Source of the DNA: Catellatospora sp. TT07R-123
GTDB taxonomy: Bacteria > Actinomycetota > Actinomycetes > Mycobacteriales > Micromonosporaceae
Direction: 5' to 3'
Assembly (NCBI RefSeq): GCF_018327705.1
Contig: NZ_BNEM01000001.1
Coordinates: 310,001-374,000, forward strand
Length of the DNA: 64,000 nucleotides
Positions 47,840 through 58,105 of the stretch are shown here, in pieces (position 1 is the stretch's first letter; every line of letters starts with the position of its first letter). The notes beneath the pieces were generated by a model. That model made no database searches. It had not been told where the DNA came from and saw only the letters and a list, made by a program, of their open reading frames with translations. Made by a program: the position numbers and the translations under genes.

Positions 47840-49909
47840 GTGCGCAGACTCGCCCTCCTCCTCGCCGTCGCGCTGGCCGCGGCGATCCCGCTGGCGGCCC
47901 CGCCCGCCCAGGCGTCCACCCCCGTGGTCCAGGCGACGGCCCCGCCGATGGGCTGGAACAGCTGGAACCGGTTCGGCTGCAACATCGACGAGAACCTGAT
48001 CCGGGCGACCGCGGACGCGATCGCCGCCAAGGGCCTCGACACCGCCGGCTACCGGTACGTCAACATCGACGACTGCTGGATGGCGCCCACCCGCGACGCC
48101 CAGGGCAGGCTCCAGGCCGACCCGAACCGCTTCCCCTCCGGCATCGCCGCCCTGGCCGCGTACGTGCACAACAAGGGCCTGAAGCTCGGCATCTACTCCT
48201 CGGCCGGCACCGCGACCTGCCAGGGCCTGCCGGCCAGTCTCGACCACGAGGCCGTCGACGCCCAGTCGTGGGCGTCCTGGGGCGTCGACCTGCTCAAGTA
48301 CGACAACTGCAACAACCAGGGCCGGCCCGCGATCGAGCGGTACCGGGCCATGGGCGACGCGCTCAAGGCGACCGGGCGCCCGATCCTCTACAGCCTGTGC
48401 AACTGGGGCCTGGACAGCCCCTGGGTCTTCGGGCCGAACGTCGGCGGGACCATGTGGCGCACCACCGGCGACATCAGCGACTCCTGGGGCAGCATGACCG
48501 GCATCCTCGACCAGCAGCACGGGCTGGAGCCCTTCGCGCGCAAGGGCGGGTTCAACGACCCGGACATGCTGGAAGTCGGCAACGGCGGGATGACCACCAC
48601 CGAGTACACGGCGCACTTCAGCCTGTGGGCGCTGCTCAACGCGCCCCTGCTGCTGGGCAACGACCTGCGCTCGGTCAACGACACCAACCTCGCCATCGTG
48701 AAGAACGCCGACGTCGTCGCGGTCGACCAGGACTGGGGCGGATCGCAGGGCAGGCGCGTACGCGACGACGGCGACACCGAGGTGTGGGCCAAGCCCATGT
48801 CGGACGGCTCGGCCGCCGTGGTCCTGTTCAACCGCGGCGCCGCCACCGCCACCGTCACCACCAGCGCCGCCGAGGTCGGGCTGGGCGGATCGTCGGGCTA
48901 CAGCCTGAAGAACCTGTGGACCGGCGCCACCTCCACCAGCACCGGCACCGTCTCGGGCAGCGTCGCCTCCCACGGCGTGGTGATGTACCGGGTCACCCGG
49001 TCCGGCACCACGCTGGCCGCCCCCGCCGCCGGGACGTACCAGGTCGGCGACATGAGCTGGCTCGCCTCGACCAACGGCTGGGGTCCCGCCGAGCGCAACC
49101 GGTCGAACAAGGAGCAGGCGGCCGGGGACGGCACCACGCTGACGGTCAACGGCACCACCTACGCCAAGGGCGTCGGCGTGCACGCCAACAGCTCGGTGCA
49201 CCTGTGGCTCGGCCGGGCCTGCCCGCTGTTCACCGCGCAGGTCGGCATCGACGACGAGGTCGCCGACGCGAAGGCCGGCGTCCGCTTCCAGGTGTACGGC
49301 GACGGAAAGCTGCTGGCCTACACCGACGTCAAGACCGCCAGCCAGGGCCCGACCACGCTCACCGTGCCGACCGCCGGATACGCCACCCTGGAACTGTTCG
49401 CGGGCGACGGCCACGGCGGGATCGACTACGACCACGGCGACTGGGGTGCCGCCACGGTGACCTGCACCTCCGCCGGCACCGGCACGTACGCCAGCGATCT
49501 GGCCTGGTCCTCGTCGAGCAACGGCTGGGGCGCCGCCGAACGCGACCAGTCCAACGGTGAGACCGCCACCGGTGACGGCGTCGTGCAGGTCGTGGGCGCG
49601 GTCAGCCACGTCAAGGGCATCGGCGCGCACGCCGGAAGCGACGTGGCCCTGCCGGTCGGCGGATGCCAGCGCTTCACGGCGGTGGTCGGCATCGACGGCG
49701 AGGCGACCTCTGCCGCGGCCAGTGCGGTGTTCTCCGTCGTCGCCGACGGGGTCACGCTGTGGACCAGCCCGGTGCTGCGCGCGGGGGCGGCGGCCGCCGT
49801 GGATGTCGGCGTGGCCGGGCGGTCGACTCTCCACCTGGTCCTCACCGACGCCGGTGACGGCAACGCCTACGACCACGGCGACTGGGCCGGAGCCCGGCTG
49901 AGCTGCTGA
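47840..49909 (+). CDS. Secreted GH27 alpha-galactosidase with two NPCBM domains
   Basis: The 689-residue precursor starts at GTG 47840, six bases after AAGGAG. A signal peptide (about residues 1-28) is followed by a GH27 catalytic domain (about 35-305): PPMGWNSWNRFGCNIDE, YVNIDDCWM, the nucleophile in LLKYDNCNNQG near 150 and the acid/base Asp in FNDPDMLEVGNGG. A beta-sandwich follows, then two NPCBM carbohydrate-binding modules (YQVGDMSWLASTNGWGPAER; YASDLAWSSSSNGWGAAERD). It releases alpha-galactose or beta-arabinopyranose from extracellular polysaccharide. Confidence 0.93.
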   Translation: MRRLALLLAVALAAAIPLAAPPAQASTPVVQATAPPMGWNSWNRFGCNIDENLIRATADAIAAKGLDTAGYRYVNIDDCWMAPTRDAQGRLQADPNRFPSGIAALAAYVHNKGLKLGIYSSAGTATCQGLPASLDHEAVDAQSWASWGVDLLKYDNCNNQGRPAIERYRAMGDALKATGRPILYSLCNWGLDSPWVFGPNVGGTMWRTTGDISDSWGSMTGILDQQHGLEPFARKGGFNDPDMLEVGNGGMTTTEYTAHFSLWALLNAPLLLGNDLRSVNDTNLAIVKNADVVAVDQDWGGSQGRRVRDDGDTEVWAKPMSDGSAAVVLFNRGAATATVTTSAAEVGLGGSSGYSLKNLWTGATSTSTGTVSGSVASHGVVMYRVTRSGTTLAAPAAGTYQVGDMSWLASTNGWGPAERNRSNKEQAAGDGTTLTVNGTTYAKGVGVHANSSVHLWLGRACPLFTAQVGIDDEVADAKAGVRFQVYGDGKLLAYTDVKTASQGPTTLTVPTAGYATLELFAGDGHGGIDYDHGDWGAATVTCTSAGTGTYASDLAWSSSSNGWGAAERDQSNGETATGDGVVQVVGAVSHVKGIGAHAGSDVALPVGGCQRFTAVVGIDGEATSAAASAVFSVVADGVTLWTSPVLRAGAAAAVDVGVAGRSTLHLVLTDAGDGNAYDHGDWAGARLSC

Positions 49910-49931
49910 CAGCGGTCCGGCCGACGCCCGG

Positions 49932-49969
49932 CCGGGTGGGCCGCGGACTCCCCGACGCGGCCCACCCGG
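49932..49969. terminator. Terminator of the GH27 gene
   Basis: CCGGGTGGGCCGCG (49932-49945) pairs perfectly with 49956-49969 around a 10-base loop, 22 bp after the stop. Confidence 0.65.
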
Positions 49970-50036
49970 GCGAACCCGCTGTCAGACATCTGTCGGCGCC
50001 GTATGCGCCCACCTCGGCATCGGATGTAATCGATGG

Positions 50037-51209
50037 ATGATTCCGGCCGCCGACAGCGCGTTCGCCCGACGATCCGGCTCGCCCGCCACCCTGGGCAGCA
50101 CCCTCGCCGAGCTCGGCCGGCAGCAGCCGGTGGTGTTCGACGAGCTGATGAACGCCCCGCTGGTGCTGCGGCACCACGACGTGGCGGCGGCGCTGCGCGA
50201 CACCGCCACGTTCAGCACCCGGTTCTACGGCATGGGCCCGATGAGTCAGGCGCTGATCGCGCTCGACGGCGTGGACCACCAGCGCCTGCGCCGGGTCCAC
50301 AACCGCTTCTTCAGCGCCGCCGCGAGCACCGGCTACGCCGCCGCCGTGGCGCCGATCGCCGCCCGCACCTTCGGCGCCCTGGCGGGCCGGGCCGAGGTCG
50401 AGCTGGTCGAGCAGGCCATCGCCCGGTACCCGATGGAGGTCTTCCTCGCGCTGCTCGGCGTCCCGGACGAGCTGGGCGACCAGGGCCTGGCCTGGGTACG
50501 CACGATCATGATGTGGCTCGGCTCGCCGATGGACCCGACGCTGGCCGAGCCCGGCCTGCAGGCCCACGTGCAGCTCAGCGACTACACCTCGCAGCTGGTG
50601 CGGCGGGAGCGGCACGGCGACCGGGACAACCTGCTCGGCGAGATCGTCCGGGCGTTCGAGGCCGAGGGGGCGTACTCCCCCGAAGCCGTGACCGCCTCGG
50701 TGCTGGGCCTGCTGCTGGGCGGCTTCGAGACCACCATCCAGCTGATGTCGGCGACGCTGTCGTCGCTGCTGCTCAACCCCGCCGCACTGGGACGGGTGCG
50801 CGCCGACCGCGGCCTGGTCGACGCCGCGATCGACGAGGCCTTCCGGTGGGCCAACCCGACGGCCGGGCTGTACCGCCTGGCCACGCGCGACACCGACGTC
50901 TCCGGGACCGCCGTCCCGGCCGGAAGCATGGTCTACCTCTGCATCGCCGCCGCGCACTTCGACGAGCAGGCCTACCCGGACGCCGAGACCTTCCGGCTGG
51001 ACCGGCGCGGCACCCACCTGGGCTTCGGGCTCGGCCCGCACTACTGCGTCGGCGCGCCGCTGGCCCGGATCGAGGTCACCGCGGCCCTCACCGCGCTGCT
51101 CGACACCTGCCCGGGGCTGCGCCTGGACCCCGGTGCGCAGCTCAGCTTCCACTACGGCGCGCGCGGCTTCGTCCAGCACGGCACGGAGGCACTGCCGGTC
51201 CTGGTGTGA
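50037..51209 (+). CDS. Cytochrome P450
   Basis: The 390-residue soluble P450 has the I-helix LGLLLGGFETTIQLM (oxygen-activating Thr), the ExxR motif in DEAFRWA near residue 267, and the heme loop FGLGPHYCVGAPLARIE with axial Cys near residue 340. It is short at the N-terminus, as bacterial class I P450s are. No ferredoxin, reductase or biosynthetic genes are adjacent, so the substrate is unknown. The start has no strong ribosome-binding site and may be leaderless. Confidence 0.92.
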   Translation: MIPAADSAFARRSGSPATLGSTLAELGRQQPVVFDELMNAPLVLRHHDVAAALRDTATFSTRFYGMGPMSQALIALDGVDHQRLRRVHNRFFSAAASTGYAAAVAPIAARTFGALAGRAEVELVEQAIARYPMEVFLALLGVPDELGDQGLAWVRTIMMWLGSPMDPTLAEPGLQAHVQLSDYTSQLVRRERHGDRDNLLGEIVRAFEAEGAYSPEAVTASVLGLLLGGFETTIQLMSATLSSLLLNPAALGRVRADRGLVDAAIDEAFRWANPTAGLYRLATRDTDVSGTAVPAGSMVYLCIAAAHFDEQAYPDAETFRLDRRGTHLGFGLGPHYCVGAPLARIEVTAALTALLDTCPGLRLDPGAQLSFHYGARGFVQHGTEALPVLV

Positions 51210-51309
51210 GGCCCGGCGGCACGCCGTCCGCCAGGTTCGGGCGTGGCCCGGTTCATACGCCGGTGATCGGTTCGCGGCGCGTGGCCGCCGGTCGCCTAAT
51301 GTCGGGGCC

Positions 51310-51876
51310 ATGACCGCACCCGCACCGCTGAACATCTGCGTCTTCCTGTCCGCCGGCGACCTCGACGAGCAGTACACCCGGGTGGCCCGCGAGTTCGGCG
51401 AGCTCATCGGCGCGGGTGGCCACACGCTGGTCTGGGGTGGCTCCGACGTCGGGATGATGAAGATCCTCGCCGACGCCGTACGGGGCGCGGGCGGGCGGCT
51501 GGTCGGGGTCTCCGTCGAGTTCCTGCGCAAGTCGGCCAGGCCGGATGCCGACGAGATGACGTTCGCCAAGGACCTCGGCGAGCGCAAGGCGCTGCTGCTG
51601 GGCGCCGCCGACGCCGTGGTGGTGATGGTCGGCGGCATGGGGACCCTCGACGAGGCGACCGAGGTCCTGGAGCTGCGCAAGCACGGGCGCTACGACAAGC
51701 CGGTGGTGCTGCTGAACACGGCCGGTTTCTACGACGGCCTGATCCTGCAGCTGCGGCGGATGGAGGCCGAGGGATTCCTGCCGGTGACGCTGGCCGACCT
51801 GCTCCACGTCGCCGACACGGCCGCCGACGCGCTCGCCCACCTGGAGCAGACCGCGGCGGCGCAGCCGATCGCCTAG
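51310..51876 (+). CDS. LOG-family (Rossmann-fold nucleotide-binding) protein
   Basis: The 188-residue protein resembles LONELY GUY phosphoribohydrolases, which free cytokinin-like bases: ICVFLSAGDLDEQY at the start, VWGGSDVGMMKILADAV, and VVVMVGGMGTLDEATEVLEL in place of the usual P-G-G-x-G-T-x-x-E. The Gly-rich loop is kept, but the Pro is Val. It may act on AMP-like nucleotides. ATG 51310 is the first in-frame start after the P450. Confidence 0.85.
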   Translation: MTAPAPLNICVFLSAGDLDEQYTRVAREFGELIGAGGHTLVWGGSDVGMMKILADAVRGAGGRLVGVSVEFLRKSARPDADEMTFAKDLGERKALLLGAADAVVVMVGGMGTLDEATEVLELRKHGRYDKPVVLLNTAGFYDGLILQLRRMEAEGFLPVTLADLLHVADTAADALAHLEQTAAAQPIA

Positions 51877-51964
51877 CGGTTCGCGGGCCGTCCCGGGGCG
51901 GAGATCACCCTCGGCACCCGGAGCCGGGACGCAGCGTCGCGGCGGACGACGTACCTTTGGCGGC

Positions 51965-54412
51965 ATGGGTTTGGGTGTTCGGTTGAAGCAGAAGCTGCGC
52001 ACGTTCATGCAGCGCCCCGGTACGACGGTCAGTCTGGGTCGTTTTGAGGCGATCCTGCCGAGGATTCAGGAGCTGGAGGACGAGCTCACTGCGCTGACCG
52101 ACGCGGAGTTCACCGAGCGCGCGGTGATGCTGCGCGACATCGTCACCGGGACCGAGGAGGGGCAGCCGCGGGTCTTCACGGCGCAGCCGCTGCCCATCGA
52201 CGAGGAGGACATGGCCGAGATCTGCGCGCTGGGCCGCGAGGCCGGGCGGCGCGCTCTCGGCGAGCGCGCGTTCGACGTGCAGCTGCTCGGGGCGATGGCG
52301 ATGCTGCAGGGCAACGTCGTCGAGATGGCCACGGGTGAGGGCAAGACGCTGGCCGCGGTGATCGCCGCCTACGGCTTCGCCGTGCGCGGCTCCCGGGTGC
52401 AGGTGCTGACCGTCAACGACTACCTCGCCGACCGCGACGCGGACTGGATGGGCCCGGCGTACCGGCTGCTCGGGCTGACCGTGGGCGCCGTCGGCGAGGG
52501 CACCGGCCACGACGAGCGGGCGGCCGCGTACGGCTGCGACGTCACGTACGTGTCGGTGAGCGAGGCGGGGTTCGACTTCCTGCGCGACCAGCTGGTGCTC
52601 CGCGCCGAGGACGCGGTCATGCCCGGCATGTACACGGTGATCGTCGACGAGGCGGACTCGATCCTGATCGACGAGGCCCGGGTGCCGCTGGTGGTGGCGG
52701 GCAGCCTCGCCGACGGCGGCTCGGACGCGACCTCGGCCGCGGCGCTGGTGGCGGCGATGCGGCCGGGCCGCGACTTCGAGGTGATCGACGACGGCCGCAA
52801 CGTGCAGCTGACCGACACCGGGGCGGCGGTGGTGGAGCGGGCCTGGGGCGGCATCCAGCTGTACGCGCCGGAGAGCCTGCCCAAGCTGACCGCCGTCAAC
52901 CTGGCGCTGCACGCGCGGACGCTGGTGGCCGTGGACGTGGACTACATCGTCAAGGACGGGCGGATCGCGCTGGTCGACGAGTTCCGGGGCCGGGTCGCCC
53001 GCCGCCGGCGGTGGCCCGACGGGTTGCAGGCGGCGGTCGAGGCCAAGGAGGGCCTGGCGGCGACCGACGAGGGCGAGATCCTGGCCACGATCACCGTGCA
53101 GGGCCTGGTCGCGCTCTACCCGACGGTGGCGGGGATGACGGGCACGGCCTCGACCATCGGCGACGAGCTGCGCGAGTTCTACCGCCTGGAGGTCGCGGTC
53201 ATCCCGCCGAACACGCCGAACGTGCGGGTCGACGAGCAGGACCGGGTGTACGCGACGATCGAGGAGAAGGAGGAGGCGCTGATGGCCGAGGTGGCCTCAG
53301 CGCACGAGGCCGGCCGGCCGGTGCTGGTCGGCACCCTGGACGTGGCCGAGTCGGAGCGGATCGCGGCGGCGCTGCAGGACCACGGCATCGAGTGCGTGGT
53401 GCTCAACGCCAAGAACGACGCGCACGAGGCCGCGGTCATCGCCGAGGCCGGGCGGCTGGGTGCGGTCACGGTGTCGACGCAGATGGCCGGTCGGGGCACC
53501 GACATCCGGCTGGGCGGCAGCGACGGGCAGGACCGGGCGGCGGTGGCGGAGCTGGGCGGCCTGTACGTCGTCGGGGCGGGCCGGCACGACAGCCGCCGGG
53601 TCGACGACCAGCTGCGGGGCCGGGCGGGCCGGCAGGGCGACCCGGGCGGCTCGGTGTTCTTCGTCAGCCGCGAGGATGAGCTGATCGTGCGGCACGGTGA
53701 CGGGATCGGCGGGACGACCGCCGGGGACGGGCGGGTGACCGGCCCGGAGGTGCACTGGGCCGTGGGGCACGCGCAGCGGGTCGCCGAGGGCATCGGGTTC
53801 GAGATCCACCGCAACACGTGGCGCTACGGGGTGCTGATCGAGCGGCAGCGCCAGGTGCTGGCGCAGCGGCGTAAGGCGCTGCTGACCACCGGAGCCGCGG
53901 CGGAGCTGCTGCGCGGGGGCAAGAAGCTGTTCCCGGCCGATCGCGACGCGGTCGCCGACGCCGAGCTGTGGGCCGACGCCGACGACGAGCTGGAGATGGT
54001 CACGGTCGCGCAGCGCTACACCGAGGTCGTCGACGTGGTCGGCGAGCAGGCGCTCGAGGAGGTCGCGCGGCAGATCGCGCTGTACCACCTGGACCGCGGC
54101 TGGGCCGACCACCTGGGCATGCTGGCCAACGTGCGCGACGGGGTGCATCTGCGGGCGCTGGGGCGGCTGGACCCGCTGGACGAGTTCCACCGGGTCGCGG
54201 TGCCCGAGTTCGAGCAGCTGCTGGCCGACGTCGACGCCGCCACGGCGCAGACGTTCATGGCGGCGCGGATCGACAGCCCGGACTGGACGCCGGAGGACGC
54301 CGGGCTGGAGCGCCCGAGCGCCACGTGGACGTACATGGTCCACGACAACCCGTTCGGGTCGGAGATCGAGCGGCTGATCTCCCGGATGGCCAAGGCGCTG
54401 CTGGGCAAATGA
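51965..54412 (+). CDS. secA2: Accessory preprotein translocase ATPase SecA2
   Basis: The 815-residue protein has SecA motor motifs: MATGEGKTLAAVIAAYGF (Walker A, near residue 122), VDEADSILIDEARVPLV (DEAD-type Walker B and PPXD entry), VGTLDVAESERIAAAL and QMAGRGTDIRLGG (second motor). It lacks the C-terminal zinc-binding tail of housekeeping SecA and is shorter, which fits SecA2 of actinobacteria. It exports a subset of proteins with the SecYEG channel. It is followed at once by a perfect 19-bp terminator. Confidence 0.92.
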   Translation: MGLGVRLKQKLRTFMQRPGTTVSLGRFEAILPRIQELEDELTALTDAEFTERAVMLRDIVTGTEEGQPRVFTAQPLPIDEEDMAEICALGREAGRRALGERAFDVQLLGAMAMLQGNVVEMATGEGKTLAAVIAAYGFAVRGSRVQVLTVNDYLADRDADWMGPAYRLLGLTVGAVGEGTGHDERAAAYGCDVTYVSVSEAGFDFLRDQLVLRAEDAVMPGMYTVIVDEADSILIDEARVPLVVAGSLADGGSDATSAAALVAAMRPGRDFEVIDDGRNVQLTDTGAAVVERAWGGIQLYAPESLPKLTAVNLALHARTLVAVDVDYIVKDGRIALVDEFRGRVARRRRWPDGLQAAVEAKEGLAATDEGEILATITVQGLVALYPTVAGMTGTASTIGDELREFYRLEVAVIPPNTPNVRVDEQDRVYATIEEKEEALMAEVASAHEAGRPVLVGTLDVAESERIAAALQDHGIECVVLNAKNDAHEAAVIAEAGRLGAVTVSTQMAGRGTDIRLGGSDGQDRAAVAELGGLYVVGAGRHDSRRVDDQLRGRAGRQGDPGGSVFFVSREDELIVRHGDGIGGTTAGDGRVTGPEVHWAVGHAQRVAEGIGFEIHRNTWRYGVLIERQRQVLAQRRKALLTTGAAAELLRGGKKLFPADRDAVADAELWADADDELEMVTVAQRYTEVVDVVGEQALEEVARQIALYHLDRGWADHLGMLANVRDGVHLRALGRLDPLDEFHRVAVPEFEQLLADVDAATAQTFMAARIDSPDWTPEDAGLERPSATWTYMVHDNPFGSEIERLISRMAKALLGK

Positions 54413-54416
54413 CGGA

Positions 54417-54457
54417 CCGGGTCCGGGACGGCGCGCTGCGCGCCGTCCCGGACCCGG
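54417..54457. terminator. Perfect 19-bp terminator after secA2
   Basis: Arms 54417-54435 and 54439-54457 pair perfectly around a CTG loop, starting five bases after the secA2 stop. It lies between convergent genes. Confidence 0.75.
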
Positions 54458-54480
54458 TGTCAGGCCGTTGCCGTCGCCGG

Positions 54481-57400
54481 TCAGGCGGCGGCGAGGTTGG
54501 CCGCCTCGCGGGCGGTCAGGGCGCCCTGGAACACCTTGACCTGGTCGACGGTGCCGCCGAGGAACGAGTTCAGCCCGGCGTTGGAGCCGACGTACAGCGG
54601 GCCGATGGTGTGCCAGCCCTTGGCTCCGGTGCCCTTGACCGTCTGCTCGACGCCGTTGACGTAGAGCAGGGCCTCCCCAGTCCCGGCCCGGAACACCCCG
54701 ACCAGGTGCACCCAGGCGCCGGTCTGCACGGAGCTGTTCGACACCGCGCTGTGCCAGGTCAGGTTGCCCGCGCCGTCATGGTCGGTGATGGTGAACGCCC
54801 ACTTGCCGTCGGTGGTCACCATCAGCCGCGCCGCCGGGCCGGGCTGGCCGCCCTGGCTGAGCACGACCTGCTCCGCGCCGGTCAGCGCGGTCGCCTTGAC
54901 CCACGCCGACACCGACAGCGACTGGTCGGTACGCAGCACCGGCCCGGAGGTCGCGGCCAGGCCGGCGGCGCCGTCGAGCTGCAACGCGTCGTTGCCGTCG
55001 TGGCCGGGCTGCACGAAGGACGACGTCGGCGGGGTGTTCGCCCACCCGGCGTCCAGCGTCAGCGGGCGGCCGAAGTAGGCCCCGTCCACCACGCTGTCGC
55101 AGTAGCAGTCCAGGCCACCGCTGAAGTCCCAGTTGCCGACCTCGGCCGGGGCGAGCACCCCGGCCTGGGCCGGGATGCCGTTCGGCGCGTCGGCGTTCGT
55201 GCCGAGCAGGTCCTGGGCCACCACGGCCCGGTTCCAGACCCGTACGTCGGCGATCTCGCCCTGCCAGGCTTCGGCGGCGGCGCCGCTCCACCAGCCGCGG
55301 CCGATCGACAGCGGGCCGGTGGCCTGCCACGGGGCGGCCGGGCGGGCCGTCTCCTGGGCCAGCACGCCGTCGACGTACAGGCGCTGCTTCTTCTCCGCCG
55401 CGTCGTAGACGCCGGTCAGGTGGACCCACCGGCCGACGTCGGCGGTGGTCAGCGCCGCCGGGGCGTACACCGCGACGGTGCTGCCCGAGGCCGAGGTGTC
55501 CGGCAGCGTGAACGACCACTTCGGCGTGGCACCGCTGTAGCGCACGCCGAGGAAGAAGCCGCCCGCGCTGGTGCCGTCCTGGCCGACCGCGGTCATGTTG
55601 CCGGCGGCGATGCCGCTCAGCCGCACCCAGGCCGTGACGCTGAACGACTTCGAGGTGTCCAGCGCGGCCACGGTCTTGGTGCCCGCGGCGTAGCTGTCGA
55701 AGTGCGCGGAGGTGGCGCCGATGATCCGGCCGTCGGCGACCCAGGTCGGGCTGCCCGACAGCGTCAGCGTGCCGCCGCCGACGGTGTCGGAGTACCCGGC
55801 GCCGCGCAGGTCGGTGAGCGGGAACTGCGCGACCGGCGCGGACGGGCCCGCGACCAGGAACGTGTACGACGTCGTCGGGCCGGGCGTGCCCGCCGGGTCC
55901 TTGGCGTACACGTAGAGGGTGTTCAGGCCGTACTTCGGCGGGGTCATCGAGATCGGGAGCGTGCCGCCCGCCGCGACGGTGACCGTCGTGGTCGGCGGGC
56001 TGGTCCAGCCGTAGGTGTAGGAGGTGACGTCGGCGCCGGCCTGCCCGTTCGGTTCGAGCAGGAACGCCCCGGCCACGCCCGGCCCGCCGTGCGGGGTGGG
56101 TCCGGTCGGGTAGTCGGTCGAGGTCACCTTCGGTGCCGGGGGCGGTGAGGCGTTGACGGTGAAGTCGCACCACGCCGACCAGGGCGAGTACGAGCCCCAC
56201 TTGTCGACGGTCTGGACGCGGAACGAGTACGCCCTGCCTTCCGCCGCCGCGCCGAGGGCCAGGGTCACGCCGCCGGTGTTGCCCGGGGTCCGCAGCGGGC
56301 CCGCGACCGGGGTGACGACGCCGGTGGCGACGTCCTTCCATTCGAACGTGGCGTTCAGGTTGTCGTCGTTGTCGTCGTCGACGTACTGGGCCTGCACCGT
56401 CGGGGAGGTCGTGCCGACCGTGCCGCCGCAGGGCACGCCCTGGGTCGGCACGACCGCCGCGGGAACGGCCGGCGGCGTGTTGTACGTGAAGGCGAGGTAG
56501 CTGGACCCGGCGTAGAACTTCTTCCAGCCGTCGATGCTGCCCTCGTTGGTCGCGTACAGCATGTAGGTGATCCTGCTGTAGGCCCGGTCGGTGAACCACT
56601 GCACGTTGTCCCAGGCGATCGGCATCTCGACCAGCCTGTCGGGCAGGTTCGCGCCGCAGCCGCCCGCCTCGTTGGCCGACGGCGGGCTCGCGGTGGCGAT
56701 CACCCACGCCCGGTAGGCCTGGTAGTCGCTGGTGTTGTTGTACGTCACCGTGGCGCCGGGCGCGATCCAGGTCTGCGTGGTGACGGCCAGCCGCATCTCG
56801 GCGGTGGTGCCGCAGGGCGACGAGTGGTCCATGTTGGAGGCGAACTGCGCCCACTTGATCTGCTTGCCCGCCCACTGGGCCATCGGGATGCTGACGAACG
56901 CCCGGTAGATGGCGCCGTTACCCGGGCTCTTGCCGACCCGCATGCTGTCGCGGTCACTGCTCCAGTAGGACGTGTTCGGGCTGCCGCTGTTGACGGTCAC
57001 CCAGTCCCCGTTGGAGGGCGAGCTCTGGTCCGGGTCGATGTACACGGGGTAGACCGTGTCGGCCGCCGCGAGCATGGCCCGGTCCGGTTCGAGGATCCAC
57101 TGCCCCCGGTCCAGCCGCTGCCCGACGGTCGCCACGTGCGTCGGGTCGGCGTCGCCGGACCGCGCGCCGTCCGCCGCCAGCCCGCGCGAGTCCCACATCG
57201 CCGCGCCGTCGGACAGCAGGGCCAGTTCCCCGGACTTGTCCAGCGTCTCGACGCGCCCGCCCGCGCGCCAGCGCAGGGTCAGGCCGGTCGTGGTGGCACG
57301 GAACGCCAGCCGGCGCAGCGCCCGCTGCGCGCCCGCGGCGCGGGTCTTGACCACGAAGACCTTCGAGTATCCCTCGCGCTCGGCGGTCATCCGCAGGTCG

Positions 57401-57939
57401 ACCCCGGGCAGCACCTCCGGGTACGTGGCGGTCGAGCCGCTCAGCACCGGGGCGGGCAGCGGCGCGGGCCAGGTCAGGGCCAGTCGGCCGCCCGCCCGGT
57501 CGACGGTGACCAGCGGGCCGGTGCCGCCACCGGAGAACCGCACCCCGGAGTCGGACGCGGTCGGCACGACGGCGCCGTCGGCGTCGCGCCGCAGCGTGGT
57601 GTCGATCGTCAGCCACTGGTCGCCCCGCTTGACCCGCTGCGGGGACGCGTACTGCTTGACGGTGGTGGTGCCGTCGGGGTTGGCGAACAGGTCGGCGTCG
57701 GCGGAGCGCCTGGACAGCATCTCGACCTGCCGGCCGCAGCGGCTCGCGATCAGCTGCGCCGCCGCCTCGCTGCCTGTCTGCGCCGCGCAGGTCACGGGCG
57801 CGGGTGGCGCGGCGACCACCGCGGCGGCGGCCATCTCCCCCGGCACCAGCGTCGCTGCGGCCACAAGGGCGGCGGCCCCCAGGGCGGCCGCCGCTCGCAT
57901 GCGCGAGCGCGGCACCGCCCTTCGCCGTACTTCGATCAT
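54481..57939 (-). CDS. Giant secreted LamG-domain protein
   Basis: The 1152-residue precursor starts at 57939 with GAGGAG seven bases upstream. A signal peptide covers about residues 1-40. The N-terminal 500 residues resemble the conserved front of actinobacterial LamG/RHS-associated surface proteins: FANPDGTTTVKQYASPQRVK, PEVLPGVDLRMTAEREGYSK. Fibronectin-like segments follow (PAVPAAVVPTQGVPCGG; SPPPAPKVTSTDYP). Two LamG jelly rolls lie at about 720-890 and 945-1150 (SFSVTAWVRL; SLSVSAWVKAT; LYVDGVLAQ; LYVNGVEQT). It is probably an extracellular adhesion or carbohydrate-binding protein. The C-terminus has no RHS repeats or toxin. Confidence 0.85.
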   Translation of the reverse strand: MIEVRRRAVPRSRMRAAAALGAAALVAAATLVPGEMAAAAVVAAPPAPVTCAAQTGSEAAAQLIASRCGRQVEMLSRRSADADLFANPDGTTTVKQYASPQRVKRGDQWLTIDTTLRRDADGAVVPTASDSGVRFSGGGTGPLVTVDRAGGRLALTWPAPLPAPVLSGSTATYPEVLPGVDLRMTAEREGYSKVFVVKTRAAGAQRALRRLAFRATTTGLTLRWRAGGRVETLDKSGELALLSDGAAMWDSRGLAADGARSGDADPTHVATVGQRLDRGQWILEPDRAMLAAADTVYPVYIDPDQSSPSNGDWVTVNSGSPNTSYWSSDRDSMRVGKSPGNGAIYRAFVSIPMAQWAGKQIKWAQFASNMDHSSPCGTTAEMRLAVTTQTWIAPGATVTYNNTSDYQAYRAWVIATASPPSANEAGGCGANLPDRLVEMPIAWDNVQWFTDRAYSRITYMLYATNEGSIDGWKKFYAGSSYLAFTYNTPPAVPAAVVPTQGVPCGGTVGTTSPTVQAQYVDDDNDDNLNATFEWKDVATGVVTPVAGPLRTPGNTGGVTLALGAAAEGRAYSFRVQTVDKWGSYSPWSAWCDFTVNASPPPAPKVTSTDYPTGPTPHGGPGVAGAFLLEPNGQAGADVTSYTYGWTSPPTTTVTVAAGGTLPISMTPPKYGLNTLYVYAKDPAGTPGPTTSYTFLVAGPSAPVAQFPLTDLRGAGYSDTVGGGTLTLSGSPTWVADGRIIGATSAHFDSYAAGTKTVAALDTSKSFSVTAWVRLSGIAAGNMTAVGQDGTSAGGFFLGVRYSGATPKWSFTLPDTSASGSTVAVYAPAALTTADVGRWVHLTGVYDAAEKKQRLYVDGVLAQETARPAAPWQATGPLSIGRGWWSGAAAEAWQGEIADVRVWNRAVVAQDLLGTNADAPNGIPAQAGVLAPAEVGNWDFSGGLDCYCDSVVDGAYFGRPLTLDAGWANTPPTSSFVQPGHDGNDALQLDGAAGLAATSGPVLRTDQSLSVSAWVKATALTGAEQVVLSQGGQPGPAARLMVTTDGKWAFTITDHDGAGNLTWHSAVSNSSVQTGAWVHLVGVFRAGTGEALLYVNGVEQTVKGTGAKGWHTIGPLYVGSNAGLNSFLGGTVDQVKVFQGALTAREAANLAAA

Positions 57940-58064
57940 CGCCGTCTCCTCAGGTCACTCGCGGGTCGCCCGCACAGCGAGCTTGAGTAACGCGGGGAGC
58001 GAAGTCAGCAGTCCGGGACCGGCCTAAAGGCGCCAGGCCGGTTTAGGCAACGCCGCCAGGTGAC

Positions 58065-58096
58065 GCGTGCCCGGCACGGCGTCGTGCCGGGCACGC
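58065..58096. terminator. Terminator of the SnoaL-like gene
   Basis: GCGTGCCCGGCAC (58065-58077) pairs perfectly with 58084-58096 around a 6-base loop, nine bases past the minus-strand stop. Confidence 0.7.
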
Positions 58097-58105
58097 GGCG
58101 GGAGG